Origin: Achromobacter dolens
GTDB lineage: Bacteria; Pseudomonadota; Gammaproteobacteria; Burkholderiales; Burkholderiaceae_B
Length of the DNA stretch: 63,763 nucleotides
Assembly (NCBI RefSeq): GCF_902859745.1
Contig: NZ_CADIJW010000035.1
Coordinates: 1-63,763 of the forward strand
Direction: 5' to 3'
How positions within the stretch are numbered: position 1 is the stretch's first letter; every line of letters begins with the position of its first letter. The position numbers were made by a program, and so were the translations under genes. The notes under the pieces are model-generated. The model saw only the letters and a list, made by a program, of their open reading frames with translations, was not told the DNA's origin and made no database searches. This document shows positions 52,305-61,195 of this stretch, piece by piece.

Positions 52305-53063
52305 TTACTTCGGGGGCATCCGGATGGCGCCGTCCAGGCGGATCGTCTCGCCGTTCAGCATGTCGTTGGTGATGATGGCGTGCACCAGCTTGGCGTAGTC
52401 CTCCGGACGGCCCAGGCGGGCGGGGAAGGGGATGCTGGCGGCCAGCGAGTCCTGCACTTCCTGCGGCATGCCGAAGATCATCGGCGTGCCGAAGATGCCG
52501 GGAGCGATCGTCATGCAGCGGATGCCGGTCTTGGCCAGGTCGCGGGCGATCGGCAGGGTCATGCCAGCCACGCCGGCCTTGGAGGCGGCGTAGGCCGCCT
52601 GGCCGATCTGGCCGTCGAACGCGGCGACCGACGCGGTGTTGATCATCACGCCGCGCTCGCCGGTGGGCTCGGGCGTGTTGCCGCTCATGGCCTCGGCGGC
52701 CAGCCGCATCATGTTGAAGCTGCCGATCAGGTTGATCGACACGACCTTCTGGAACAGATCCAGCGGGTGCGCGCCGTTCTTGCCGACGATCTTGGCGGCC
52801 GGCGCCACGCCGGCGCAGTTGACCAGGCCGAACAGGGTGCCCAGTTCCTTGGCCGCGGCAACGGCGCGCTGGCCGTCGGCCTCTTGCGTCACGTCGCAGT
52901 GGACGTAGCGCTGGCCCAGTTCCTTGGCCAGTTCCTCGCCGGGGCCGTCCTGCAGGTCGGCGATGACCACCTTGGCGCCGTTGGCCACCAGCATGCGCAC
53001 GGTGCCGGCGCCCAGGCCGGATGCGCCGCCGGTAACGATGAATACCTTGTTCGCGATTTCCAT
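52305..53063 (-). CDS. 3-hydroxyacyl-CoA dehydrogenase-like SDR (HSD17B10 type)
   Basis: This 252-residue classical SDR resembles type-II 3-hydroxyacyl-CoA dehydrogenases of the HSD17B10 group: [30 protein letters not shown] (NAD motif with the selecting Asp, span at about residues 8-37), [47 protein letters not shown] with Ser-Tyr-Lys. [10 protein letters not shown] near residue 190 is typical of the group. It probably oxidises a 3-hydroxyacyl-CoA or branched analogue. It is followed by the tandem repeat and then murJ on the same strand. Confidence 0.9.
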   Translation of the reverse strand: MEIANKVFIVTGGASGLGAGTVRMLVANGAKVVIADLQDGPGEELAKELGQRYVHCDVTQEADGQRAVAAAKELGTLFGLVNCAGVAPAAKIVGKNGAHPLDLFQKVVSINLIGSFNMMRLAAEAMSGNTPEPTGERGVMINTASVAAFDGQIGQAAYAASKAGVAGMTLPIARDLAKTGIRCMTIAPGIFGTPMIFGMPQEVQDSLAASIPFPARLGRPEDYAKLVHAIITNDMLNGETIRLDGAIRMPPK

Positions 53064-53123
53064 GTCTCTACCACCAGATCAATTCAAGGGATGAAAACGG
53101 CGCGCCGGGCGCCGGATGCGAAA

Positions 53124-53176
53124 AGGCCTTCGGGCCGGGGGCGGAACGCGTCGCGTCCGGCCGGCGCCGAAGGCCT
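53124..53176 (-). terminator. Stem-loop after adk
   Basis: AGGCCTTCGG (53124-53133) and CCGAAGGCCT (53167-53176) form a perfect 10-bp stem around a GC-rich 33-base loop. On the minus strand it is followed by TTTTCG, starting 18 bases after the adk stop. Confidence 0.7.
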
Positions 53177-53194
53177 GGGCCTGCGAAGCGCCTA

Positions 53195-54708
<1,514 letters not shown>

Positions 54709-54720
54709 GATACGGGCGGG

Positions 54721-54903
54721 TCAGGAGGAAACGGGGGCGTCGTCCAGCGAGCGCGCTTCCGATTCGAGCATGACGGGAATGCCGTCGCGCAGCGGGAATG
54801 CCAGGCGGTCGGCGCGGCAGACCAGTTCGGCCCGGGTGCGGTCGTGTTCGAGGCGGCCCTTGCACAGGGGGCAGACGAGGATGTCGAGAAGGCGGGATTC
54901 CAT
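54721..54903 (-). CDS. Trm112/UPF0434 family small protein
   Basis: This 60-residue protein has the YcaR/Trm112 pattern [22 protein letters not shown] with two cysteines (C11, C14) and [17 protein letters not shown]. In many proteobacteria it lies between lpxK and kdsB. Here it is the first gene of the Trm112-kdsB-adk block, and an igaA-like gene on the other strand separates it from lpxK. The C-terminal metal-binding cysteine pair of some members is incomplete (a single C29). Confidence 0.9.
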   Translation of the reverse strand: MESRLLDILVCPLCKGRLEHDRTRAELVCRADRLAFPLRDGIPVMLESEARSLDDAPVSS

Positions 54904-55096
54904 GACCGGGATTCTAAAGCAGTTTGGGCGGGCGCAGCCCGCGCCGGGCCGCCTCGCGCGCCGGAAATGAGGGGCGCGGGAGGGTCGAATTACTTGTTTT
55001 GTTAATTGTTGTCATGTTTTGACGCTCCGCGCCAGAAATTTCGGGACGGATGATGGCTATGATCCGCCGCGACGTGAGGAAAGAGGAAACACGACA

Positions 55097-57334
55097 ATGG
55101 ATTCCAACACCATCCGCATCGGACTGATGCTCATCATCCTGGCCTGGACGGTCATCAGCGCCATCACCTACATGGCGCGCCGCAGCGGCAACAAGGACGC
55201 ACTGCGCCAGCTCAAGCGGGAAGGCCAGCCGTTGCGCCGCCTTGGCGCCGAGGAGCAGGCGCTGGTGCAGCCATTCCTGGTGCGGCCCGCCAAGCCCACG
55301 CAAAGCGTCGCGCTGCTCAATGACGGCGTGTTCCCGCTGCGCGGCGCCTTCGTGCGTCACGGGCTGGAATCGAGCCACGGCGCCGCCACGCTGCACGACA
55401 CGCTGGGCGGCGTCGACGTGGTGCTGCCCTACGACGCGCGCGACTATCTGCGCGAGGACAACCAGGCCGAAGTGGTGCTGACGGAGAAATTCGCCATCGT
55501 GGTGGCGCTGAACGGCGGGTTCGACCTGGCCGGCGGCCGCGAGCGCGAGGCGCGCCGGCAGAAGCAGAACCAGCAATGGTCCAGCGGCAAGCTGGGGGCG
55601 ATGCAGGACGTGGTCGATGCCGACGCGCCCGCCGCGCAGGACGCTGGCAACGCGCCCGACGCCCAGGCCGAACGCGAGTTCGCCGACGCCATGCGGGTCG
55701 AGATCCTGAGCCAGCGCGAGGAAACGCCCGCCGAGATCGCCTGGCGCCGTCCGGCAGGCGTCGCCTTCTGGCCCGCCGTGTGGTGGCTGGCGGCGTTCGT
55801 CTGCCTGGGCGTGGCCGCGGCGGGCGGCGGCCTGGCGTGGCTGGCCTCGGCCGCCGCGCCGGCGCTGCTGGCCGTCTGGCTGACATGGCGCCGGCGCCCG
55901 TTGGGCGCGGCGCAGAAGGTGAACCGGGTGCGAGGCGAACTGAACGCGATCGTGCTGACCAATCCGGCCAACGCGCAGGCGGTGTCGACCCAATTGTTCC
56001 TGGGCGACAAGCTGCCGGTGACGCTGCCCGATCATTGGCGCGCCAACCTGGAGCTGCCGGATGACGGCCGCGTCGACGTGGACCTGCGGGTGGAGGACTA
56101 CACCGTGCTGCGCCTGGGCAACCGGTTTTCCGTGGATGAAGAGCAGCGCCTGTTTCCCCAGGTGGCCTGGGGGCGCCACGTGACACTGGCGCTTGCGGGG
56201 CTGATCGCGGGCGCGGCGTTCGGCCTGATCGGTGACGGCGATCTGCGCGGCGACGTCGCGCTGGCGTCGGCGTGGGCGCGTGGCGCCCAGCCGCGGGTCT
56301 ACGACTCGGCCACGGCGTTGGCCCAGGACCCGCCCGCGCCCGGCGACGTGGTGGCCCTGAAGGGCGCGGGCCGCTGCCAGTTCCAGCCGGACGCTTACCG
56401 TCAGGGCGAGGTGCGCTTCGATTGCGAGCGCATCCGTTGGCAGGGCGATGCGATCCAGGCTGGCGAACTGCGGGTCACGCCGGCCGCGCTGGCGTTGTAT
56501 TCGGGCGGTTTCCTGAAGACCCGGCCCAATCCGATGATGGACATGCTGGTCCGCAACCAGGTGTATGGCAGCGTGGCCGGCAATCCGCTGGCCGCTTACA
56601 ACGCCCGCAATGTCTCCGCGGTGACCGTGAATCGCGTGACCGATCTGGTGCTGACGATCGAACTGGCCTGCGAGGCCGCCACGGGCCAGGCCATCGCCGA
56701 GTGCGACCGCCTCAAGGCCGAGACGGTCGATGGCCTGATGCTGGCGCGCGACGAGCCGGACAGTTGGCTGGCACTGTTGCGGCTGGCGCAGGGCGGGGCC
56801 TTCAGGCAGCAGGGCAATGCCGACGAGGGCGTCATCATCGCGCACGTCGCCAACCGGCTGCGCGGCCTGGCCAGGAGCAGCATGGAGCCGCAGTTGCGCG
56901 AGGCGTTGGCGCGCGCCGGCAACGACCTGATGGCGCGCCAGCGCGGCGGTGTCGTCCTGCAGGTGTGGCCCGGCCGCTACGCCGATATGCCGCAATTGCC
57001 GCCGCGCGACGAAATGCCCGATCTGCTGCAGTCGTGGAGCCACCAGACCGCGATGCTGGCGGCCGATGGAGCCCGGCCATTCCAGGCTGGCGGCGTGGTC
57101 ACCGCGGTCGGGCGCGAGGCGTCCGGCACAACGGTCGTCGACGTCGATGCGCGGCTTTCGCTGGACGATCCATGGCCGTCGCTTGCGCGGGTCATCTGGC
57201 TGGCGCTGGCGTTGCTGCTGCTGGCGGTGCATGTGCCGCTGGCGGTGCTGCGGTTGCGCGCGGCGGCTGCCCGCAAGCGTGGACTGGCGGAATACGCGCG
57301 GCGACCGGTCGCTGCGCGTTCGGCCTTTTTCTAG
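55097..57334 (+). CDS. IgaA/UmoB-family inner-membrane protein
   Basis: This 745-residue membrane protein is homologous to IgaA (YrfF) of enterics. It has one N-terminal transmembrane helix ([22 protein letters not shown]), a large cytoplasmic part, then helices near residues 225-265 and 365-385. A periplasmic domain of about 260 residues follows, with a final helix near 705. The periplasmic blocks GAGRCQFQ...[10 protein letters not shown] and [19 protein letters not shown] preserve the four cysteines of IgaA (here C427, C443, C525, C536). IgaA restrains the Rcs phosphorelay; no Rcs gene is visible. Its TAG overlaps the lpxK stop. An upstream in-frame ATG (55019) is rejected. Confidence 0.82.
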   Translation: MDSNTIRIGLMLIILAWTVISAITYMARRSGNKDALRQLKREGQPLRRLGAEEQALVQPFLVRPAKPTQSVALLNDGVFPLRGAFVRHGLESSHGAATLHDTLGGVDVVLPYDARDYLREDNQAEVVLTEKFAIVVALNGGFDLAGGREREARRQKQNQQWSSGKLGAMQDVVDADAPAAQDAGNAPDAQAEREFADAMRVEILSQREETPAEIAWRRPAGVAFWPAVWWLAAFVCLGVAAAGGGLAWLASAAAPALLAVWLTWRRRPLGAAQKVNRVRGELNAIVLTNPANAQAVSTQLFLGDKLPVTLPDHWRANLELPDDGRVDVDLRVEDYTVLRLGNRFSVDEEQRLFPQVAWGRHVTLALAGLIAGAAFGLIGDGDLRGDVALASAWARGAQPRVYDSATALAQDPPAPGDVVALKGAGRCQFQPDAYRQGEVRFDCERIRWQGDAIQAGELRVTPAALALYSGGFLKTRPNPMMDMLVRNQVYGSVAGNPLAAYNARNVSAVTVNRVTDLVLTIELACEAATGQAIAECDRLKAETVDGLMLARDEPDSWLALLRLAQGGAFRQQGNADEGVIIAHVANRLRGLARSSMEPQLREALARAGNDLMARQRGGVVLQVWPGRYADMPQLPPRDEMPDLLQSWSHQTAMLAADGARPFQAGGVVTAVGREASGTTVVDVDARLSLDDPWPSLARVIWLALALLLLAVHVPLAVLRLRAAAARKRGLAEYARRPVAARSAFF

Positions 57335-58383
57335 GAAGGCTGTCCCACAGCGCGCTGGCGCAGCGTCTGCGCCAGCCAGTCGAACAATCGCGGATCGGAA
57401 AAGCCGGCCCGCACCGGCACCTCCCACAGGCGCGCGTCATGCAGGGCGGCGCATTTGATGGCGTCCTTGGACGTGACCAGGATGGTCCGAGCGGCCAGCG
57501 CCTGGAAGGGCGAGGTGGCGTAGTCGTGGTGGTCAGGCAGGGGCAGCGTGGCCGCCAGCGTGATCCCCTGGGTTCGCAGCGTGGCGAAGAAACGCTCCGG
57601 GTTGCCGATGCCGGCGGCCGCCGCCACGTCCGGCTGGCCGGCGAAGGCGGCCAGCGGGCGGCGCGCGCCGCCTTCGATCTGGCGGGCGTCATCGGGTTCC
57701 AGCCACATGGCGACCTGGCGCGGCCCCGGGCCGGAGGGCGCCGCCGCGTGTCCGCCGGGCACGCCGATATTGGTGATCACCGCGTCCACCTCGCGCAGCC
57801 GGCTGGCCGGTTCGCGCAAGGGGCCTGCCGGCAGCAGGCGGCCATTGCCGACGCCGCGCTGGTCCTGCACGACGATTTCCAGGTCGCGCGCCAATGCCAG
57901 GTGTTGCAGGCCGTCGTCGGAAACGATCACGTCCACCTGGGGATGGGCGCGCAGCAGTGCCTGGGCGGCCAGCGCGCGGCGCGGATGCACCGCCACGGGC
58001 GCGCCGGTGGCGCGCGCGATCAAAGCGGGCTCGTCGCCGAATTGCGCGGCTTCCAGTTCGCCCTGGCCGACGCGTGCCTGCGGTCCGAGTTTCACGCCGT
58101 AGCCGCGGCTGACCACGCCGGGCGTATAGCCGCGGGCGCGCAGCGCGTCGACGGTGGCAATGACCATGGGCGTCTTGCCGGTGCCGCCCACGTAGATGTT
58201 GCCGATCACCACCACGGGCACCGGCGCCCGGTAGGCCGTCGCGCGGCCGTCGCGGTAGCGCGCGCGCTTGCGCGCCACCACGCTTGCGGTCAGCGCGGAC
58301 AGCGGGCGCAGCAGGGTGGAGAGCCAGCCGCCGCGCTGCCATTGGCGCGCAATCAGCGAGGCCTTGGGGCGGGACGAAGTCAC
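57331..58383 (-). CDS. lpxK: Tetraacyldisaccharide 4'-kinase LpxK
   Basis: This 350-residue kinase phosphorylates the lipid A disaccharide. The P-loop is [19 protein letters not shown] near residue 55, with VVSRGYG near 90, [17 protein letters not shown] near 160 and LPDHHDY near 300. Translation starts at GTG overlapping the exbD stop (GTGA), so it is coupled to exbB-exbD. Its stop shares a CTAG with the stop of the convergent igaA-like gene. Confidence 0.94.
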   Translation of the reverse strand: MTSSRPKASLIARQWQRGGWLSTLLRPLSALTASVVARKRARYRDGRATAYRAPVPVVVIGNIYVGGTGKTPMVIATVDALRARGYTPGVVSRGYGVKLGPQARVGQGELEAAQFGDEPALIARATGAPVAVHPRRALAAQALLRAHPQVDVIVSDDGLQHLALARDLEIVVQDQRGVGNGRLLPAGPLREPASRLREVDAVITNIGVPGGHAAAPSGPGPRQVAMWLEPDDARQIEGGARRPLAAFAGQPDVAAAAGIGNPERFFATLRTQGITLAATLPLPDHHDYATSPFQALAARTILVTSKDAIKCAALHDARLWEVPVRAGFSDPRLFDWLAQTLRQRAVGQPS

Positions 58384-58793
58384 CGGGCGGTCTGGGCGGC
58401 GAAGTTGACGCGGCCGATGCCGGCCAGGCGCGCCGCTTCCATGACGTTGATCACGGACTGGTGGGTGGCCTGCGCATCGGCGTTGATGACCACCAGCGGT
58501 TCGGTCTTGCCGGCGGCGGCCTGGCGCAGCACGTCGGCGATCTCGGGCGGCGTGGAGACGTCGATCAGCGTGCCATTGAGCGCATAGCGCCCATCCTGGC
58601 TGATCGCCACTTCCAGCGCCGGCGGGGTTTCCTGCTCGGCCGAGGCCTGCGGCAGCGTGACCTTCAGTTGCGTGAAGCGGGCGAACGAGGTGGTCGCCGC
58701 CAGGAAGATGAGGATGACCAGCAGGACGTCGATGAGCGGAATCAGGTTGATGTCCAGCTCGTCGCGGTCGCCCCGGGAGCCCCGGAAATTCAT
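58380..58793 (-). CDS. exbD: ExbD/TolR biopolymer transport protein
   Basis: This 137-residue protein has one N-terminal transmembrane helix with the essential Asp in [25 protein letters not shown] (residues 13-37, span) and a periplasmic domain ending in [19 protein letters not shown]. With ExbB it uses the proton gradient to energise TonB-type transport. It starts at an ATGA overlap with exbB and ends in a GTGA overlap with lpxK. Confidence 0.95.
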   Translation of the reverse strand: MNFRGSRGDRDELDINLIPLIDVLLVILIFLAATTSFARFTQLKVTLPQASAEQETPPALEVAISQDGRYALNGTLIDVSTPPEIADVLRQAAAGKTEPLVVINADAQATHQSVINVMEAARLAGIGRVNFAAQTAR

Positions 58794-59464
58794 GGACGGT
58801 CCTCGCGCGCGGCGGAGGCGGGCGACACCGCGCGCGCCAGCCGCGCGGCCGACAGTTCCATGGCGTTCAGGTAGCCGTCGACCCGGCCGCGCAGATAGCG
58901 GTGCGCGATCATGGCGGGGATGGCGATGAGAATGCCGAAGCCGGTGTTGTAAAGCGCGATCGAGATGCCCCGCGCCAACTGGGCGGGGTCGCCGCCGCCA
59001 GGCGTGTACGAACCGAAGATTTCGATCATGCCGACCACGGTGCCGAACAGTCCCATCAGCGGCGCGACCACGGCGATGGTGCCGATGGCGGGGATGTAGC
59101 GGCTCAGGTCATGGGCCACGGCGCGGCCGGTGTCCTCGACCACGCTGCGCAATTCCTCGCGCGGCAGATGGCGGTGGCGCATGACCTCGGCCAACACGCG
59201 GCCGAGCGGCGAATTGCGTTCCAGGCGGCTCAGGGATTCGGGAGAATCCTGGCGGTTGCGCAGCATCTCGGCCACTTGTTCGTTCAGGCCGCGCGGCATG
59301 ACCTGGCTGCGGCGCAGCGACAGGAAGCGCTCGAAGATCAGCGCAAGACCCAGCACGGAAGTCGCCAGCAGGGGCCAGATCGGCCAGCCGGCCTCGCGCA
59401 AGATGGAAAGCAAAGCGGTCAACTCCAGGTGCGCCGGGGGACGGGGAGGGCCACGCGCCGGCAT
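58790..59464 (-). CDS. exbB: MotA/TolQ/ExbB proton-channel protein
   Basis: This 224-residue membrane protein has three transmembrane helices: [24 protein letters not shown] (about residues 26-49), [28 protein letters not shown] (about 123-150) and [25 protein letters not shown] (about 167-191). The second and third carry the channel Thr/Ala residues. The start is uncertain; the ATG of MPARGPP is used here, and an in-frame ATG 20 codons upstream or a TTG further in are alternatives. It heads exbB-exbD-lpxK. Confidence 0.9.
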   Translation of the reverse strand: MPARGPPRPPAHLELTALLSILREAGWPIWPLLATSVLGLALIFERFLSLRRSQVMPRGLNEQVAEMLRNRQDSPESLSRLERNSPLGRVLAEVMRHRHLPREELRSVVEDTGRAVAHDLSRYIPAIGTIAVVAPLMGLFGTVVGMIEIFGSYTPGGGDPAQLARGISIALYNTGFGILIAIPAMIAHRYLRGRVDGYLNAMELSAARLARAVSPASAAREDRP

Positions 59465-59766
59465 CTGCTCAAGCCGGAACTGTAACGGCGCGGCCGGGAT
59501 GTGGCAAGGCCGGCCGGACGGCAAAACTATCCACAGAATTTGTGGATAATTCTGTGCAAAACTTCGCCGGAACGCTTGCGGGCACAGGGCTTGCGCTTGG
59601 TTGCTTCAAATTCGAGCAACCGTGCATGGTCAGAAATTCCATAAAAATCATGTTCTTAGGTCGAATTTGCTAGCTTTCGGGGCCTGCCGCGGCAAAAATG
59701 CCCGGACGCGGTATCATGGCGGCCCGCTACGTATGCCCTGTGGACAGGTACGCATCGGAAAGCCTT

Positions 59767-61131
59767 ATGACAATTGAACTTGCAGTCACAAACAACGTAT
59801 TTGCGCGGGATATCCTGACAGTTGCCCAGCTGAACCAAGCGGTGGGGCAGTTGTTGGAGCGCAGCGTCCCGGCACTGTGGGTTCGCGGCGAGATTTCCAA
59901 CTTCACGCAGGCGGCTTCCGGGCATTGGTACTTCACGCTCAAGGACAGCCGCGCCGCCGTGCGCGCCGTCATGTTCCGGGGCCGCGCCAGCGCGGTCGGC
60001 TTCGTGCCGCGCGCCGGCGACCAGGTGGAAATCAGGGCCAGAGTGTCGCTTTACGAACCCCGTGGCGACTATCAACTGCAGGTCGACGCCATGCGCCGCG
60101 CCGGCCTGGGCAATCTGTACGAAGCCTTCCTGCGCCTGAAGGAACAGTTGAACGCGGAAGGCCTGTTCGATCCGGCGCGCAAGCGCGAACCCGTGCCGTT
60201 GCCGCGCGCCATCGGCGTGATCACCTCGTTGCATGCCGCCGCGCTGCGTGATGTGCTGTCGGCGCTGGCGCGGCGCGCGCCGCAGGTGCCGGTCATCATC
60301 TACCCGGCGCCGGTGCAAGGCGCCGACGCGGCCGGCCGGCTGGCCGCGCAGGTCCGCCAGGCGAACGCCCGCGGTGAGGTCGATACGCTGCTGCTGGTGC
60401 GCGGCGGCGGCAGCATCGAGGACCTCTGGAGCTTCAACGACGAAGCCCTGGCGCGCGAGATCGATGCAAGCGCCATCACCACCATCAGCGGCGTTGGCCA
60501 CGAAACCGACTTCACGATCGCCGACTTCGTCGCCGACGTGCGCGCGCCGACGCCGACAGCGGCCGCCGAATTGGCCTGCGTGCCGCGCTCCGAACTGCTG
60601 GGCCGCGTCATGTACGCGGCCGAAACCTTGGTGCGCGGCCAGCAGCGCCGCCTGGAACGCGCGGCGCAGCGTCTCGACCGCGCCGCCGCGCAACTGGTGT
60701 CGCCGGCCCAGCGGCTGGAACACCAGCGCGAGCGCCTGAACAGCCTGAGCTACCGGCTGGCATCGGCCTGGGCCGGTCCGCAGGCCCGGCGCGGCGCCCG
60801 CGTCAACCTGCTGGCGCAGCGTCTGGCGCATCGCGCGCCCGACACGCGCCGGGGCGCGGAACGCCTGGCCGCCGTGACGCGCCAGCTTGGCCAGACACAC
60901 GCGCGCCTGCTGGCGCGGCGCCGCGACCAGTTGGCCGCGGCCGGCGCGCAACTGCGCGCGCTCGATCCCGGCAACACGCTGGCGCGCGGGTATGCTATCG
61001 CGCGGGACGCCGACGGCCGCATCGTGCGCGATGCCGCCAGCCTGGCGGCGGGGCAGGGCCTGGACCTGAGCTTCGCGCAGGGCGGCGCCCGGGTCGAGGT
61101 CACGCAGGTGCGCGAGACGCGCGACCTCTGA
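59767..61131 (+). CDS. xseA: Exodeoxyribonuclease VII large subunit XseA
   Basis: This 454-residue subunit of the single-strand exonuclease has an N-terminal OB domain (VPALWVRGEISNFTQAASGHWYFTLKD, span near residue 35). The catalytic ExoVII domain shows GVITSLHAAALRDVLSAL near 145, LLLVRGGGSIEDLWSFNDEALAREI near 210, and ISGVGHETDFTIADFVADVRAPTPTAAAE near 240. A long Arg/Gln-rich coiled coil and a C-terminal beta domain follow. The start MTIELAVTNNVF is the family's. It is divergent from exbB across about 300 bases. Confidence 0.95.
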   Translation: MTIELAVTNNVFARDILTVAQLNQAVGQLLERSVPALWVRGEISNFTQAASGHWYFTLKDSRAAVRAVMFRGRASAVGFVPRAGDQVEIRARVSLYEPRGDYQLQVDAMRRAGLGNLYEAFLRLKEQLNAEGLFDPARKREPVPLPRAIGVITSLHAAALRDVLSALARRAPQVPVIIYPAPVQGADAAGRLAAQVRQANARGEVDTLLLVRGGGSIEDLWSFNDEALAREIDASAITTISGVGHETDFTIADFVADVRAPTPTAAAELACVPRSELLGRVMYAAETLVRGQQRRLERAAQRLDRAAAQLVSPAQRLEHQRERLNSLSYRLASAWAGPQARRGARVNLLAQRLAHRAPDTRRGAERLAAVTRQLGQTHARLLARRRDQLAAAGAQLRALDPGNTLARGYAIARDADGRIVRDAASLAAGQGLDLSFAQGGARVEVTQVRETRDL

Positions 61132-61195
61132 AGCGCCGCGAACAGGCGGTAGTGGGACAACGCGGCCCTCGGGGCCGGCCGTCAGGGATGGAACG

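Noticed and set aside
51977-52398. Open frames across the 81-bp repeats that look like repeat proteins
   Set aside because: They exist in several frames on both strands because 81 is a multiple of three; none has a ribosome-binding site or a start outside the repeats.
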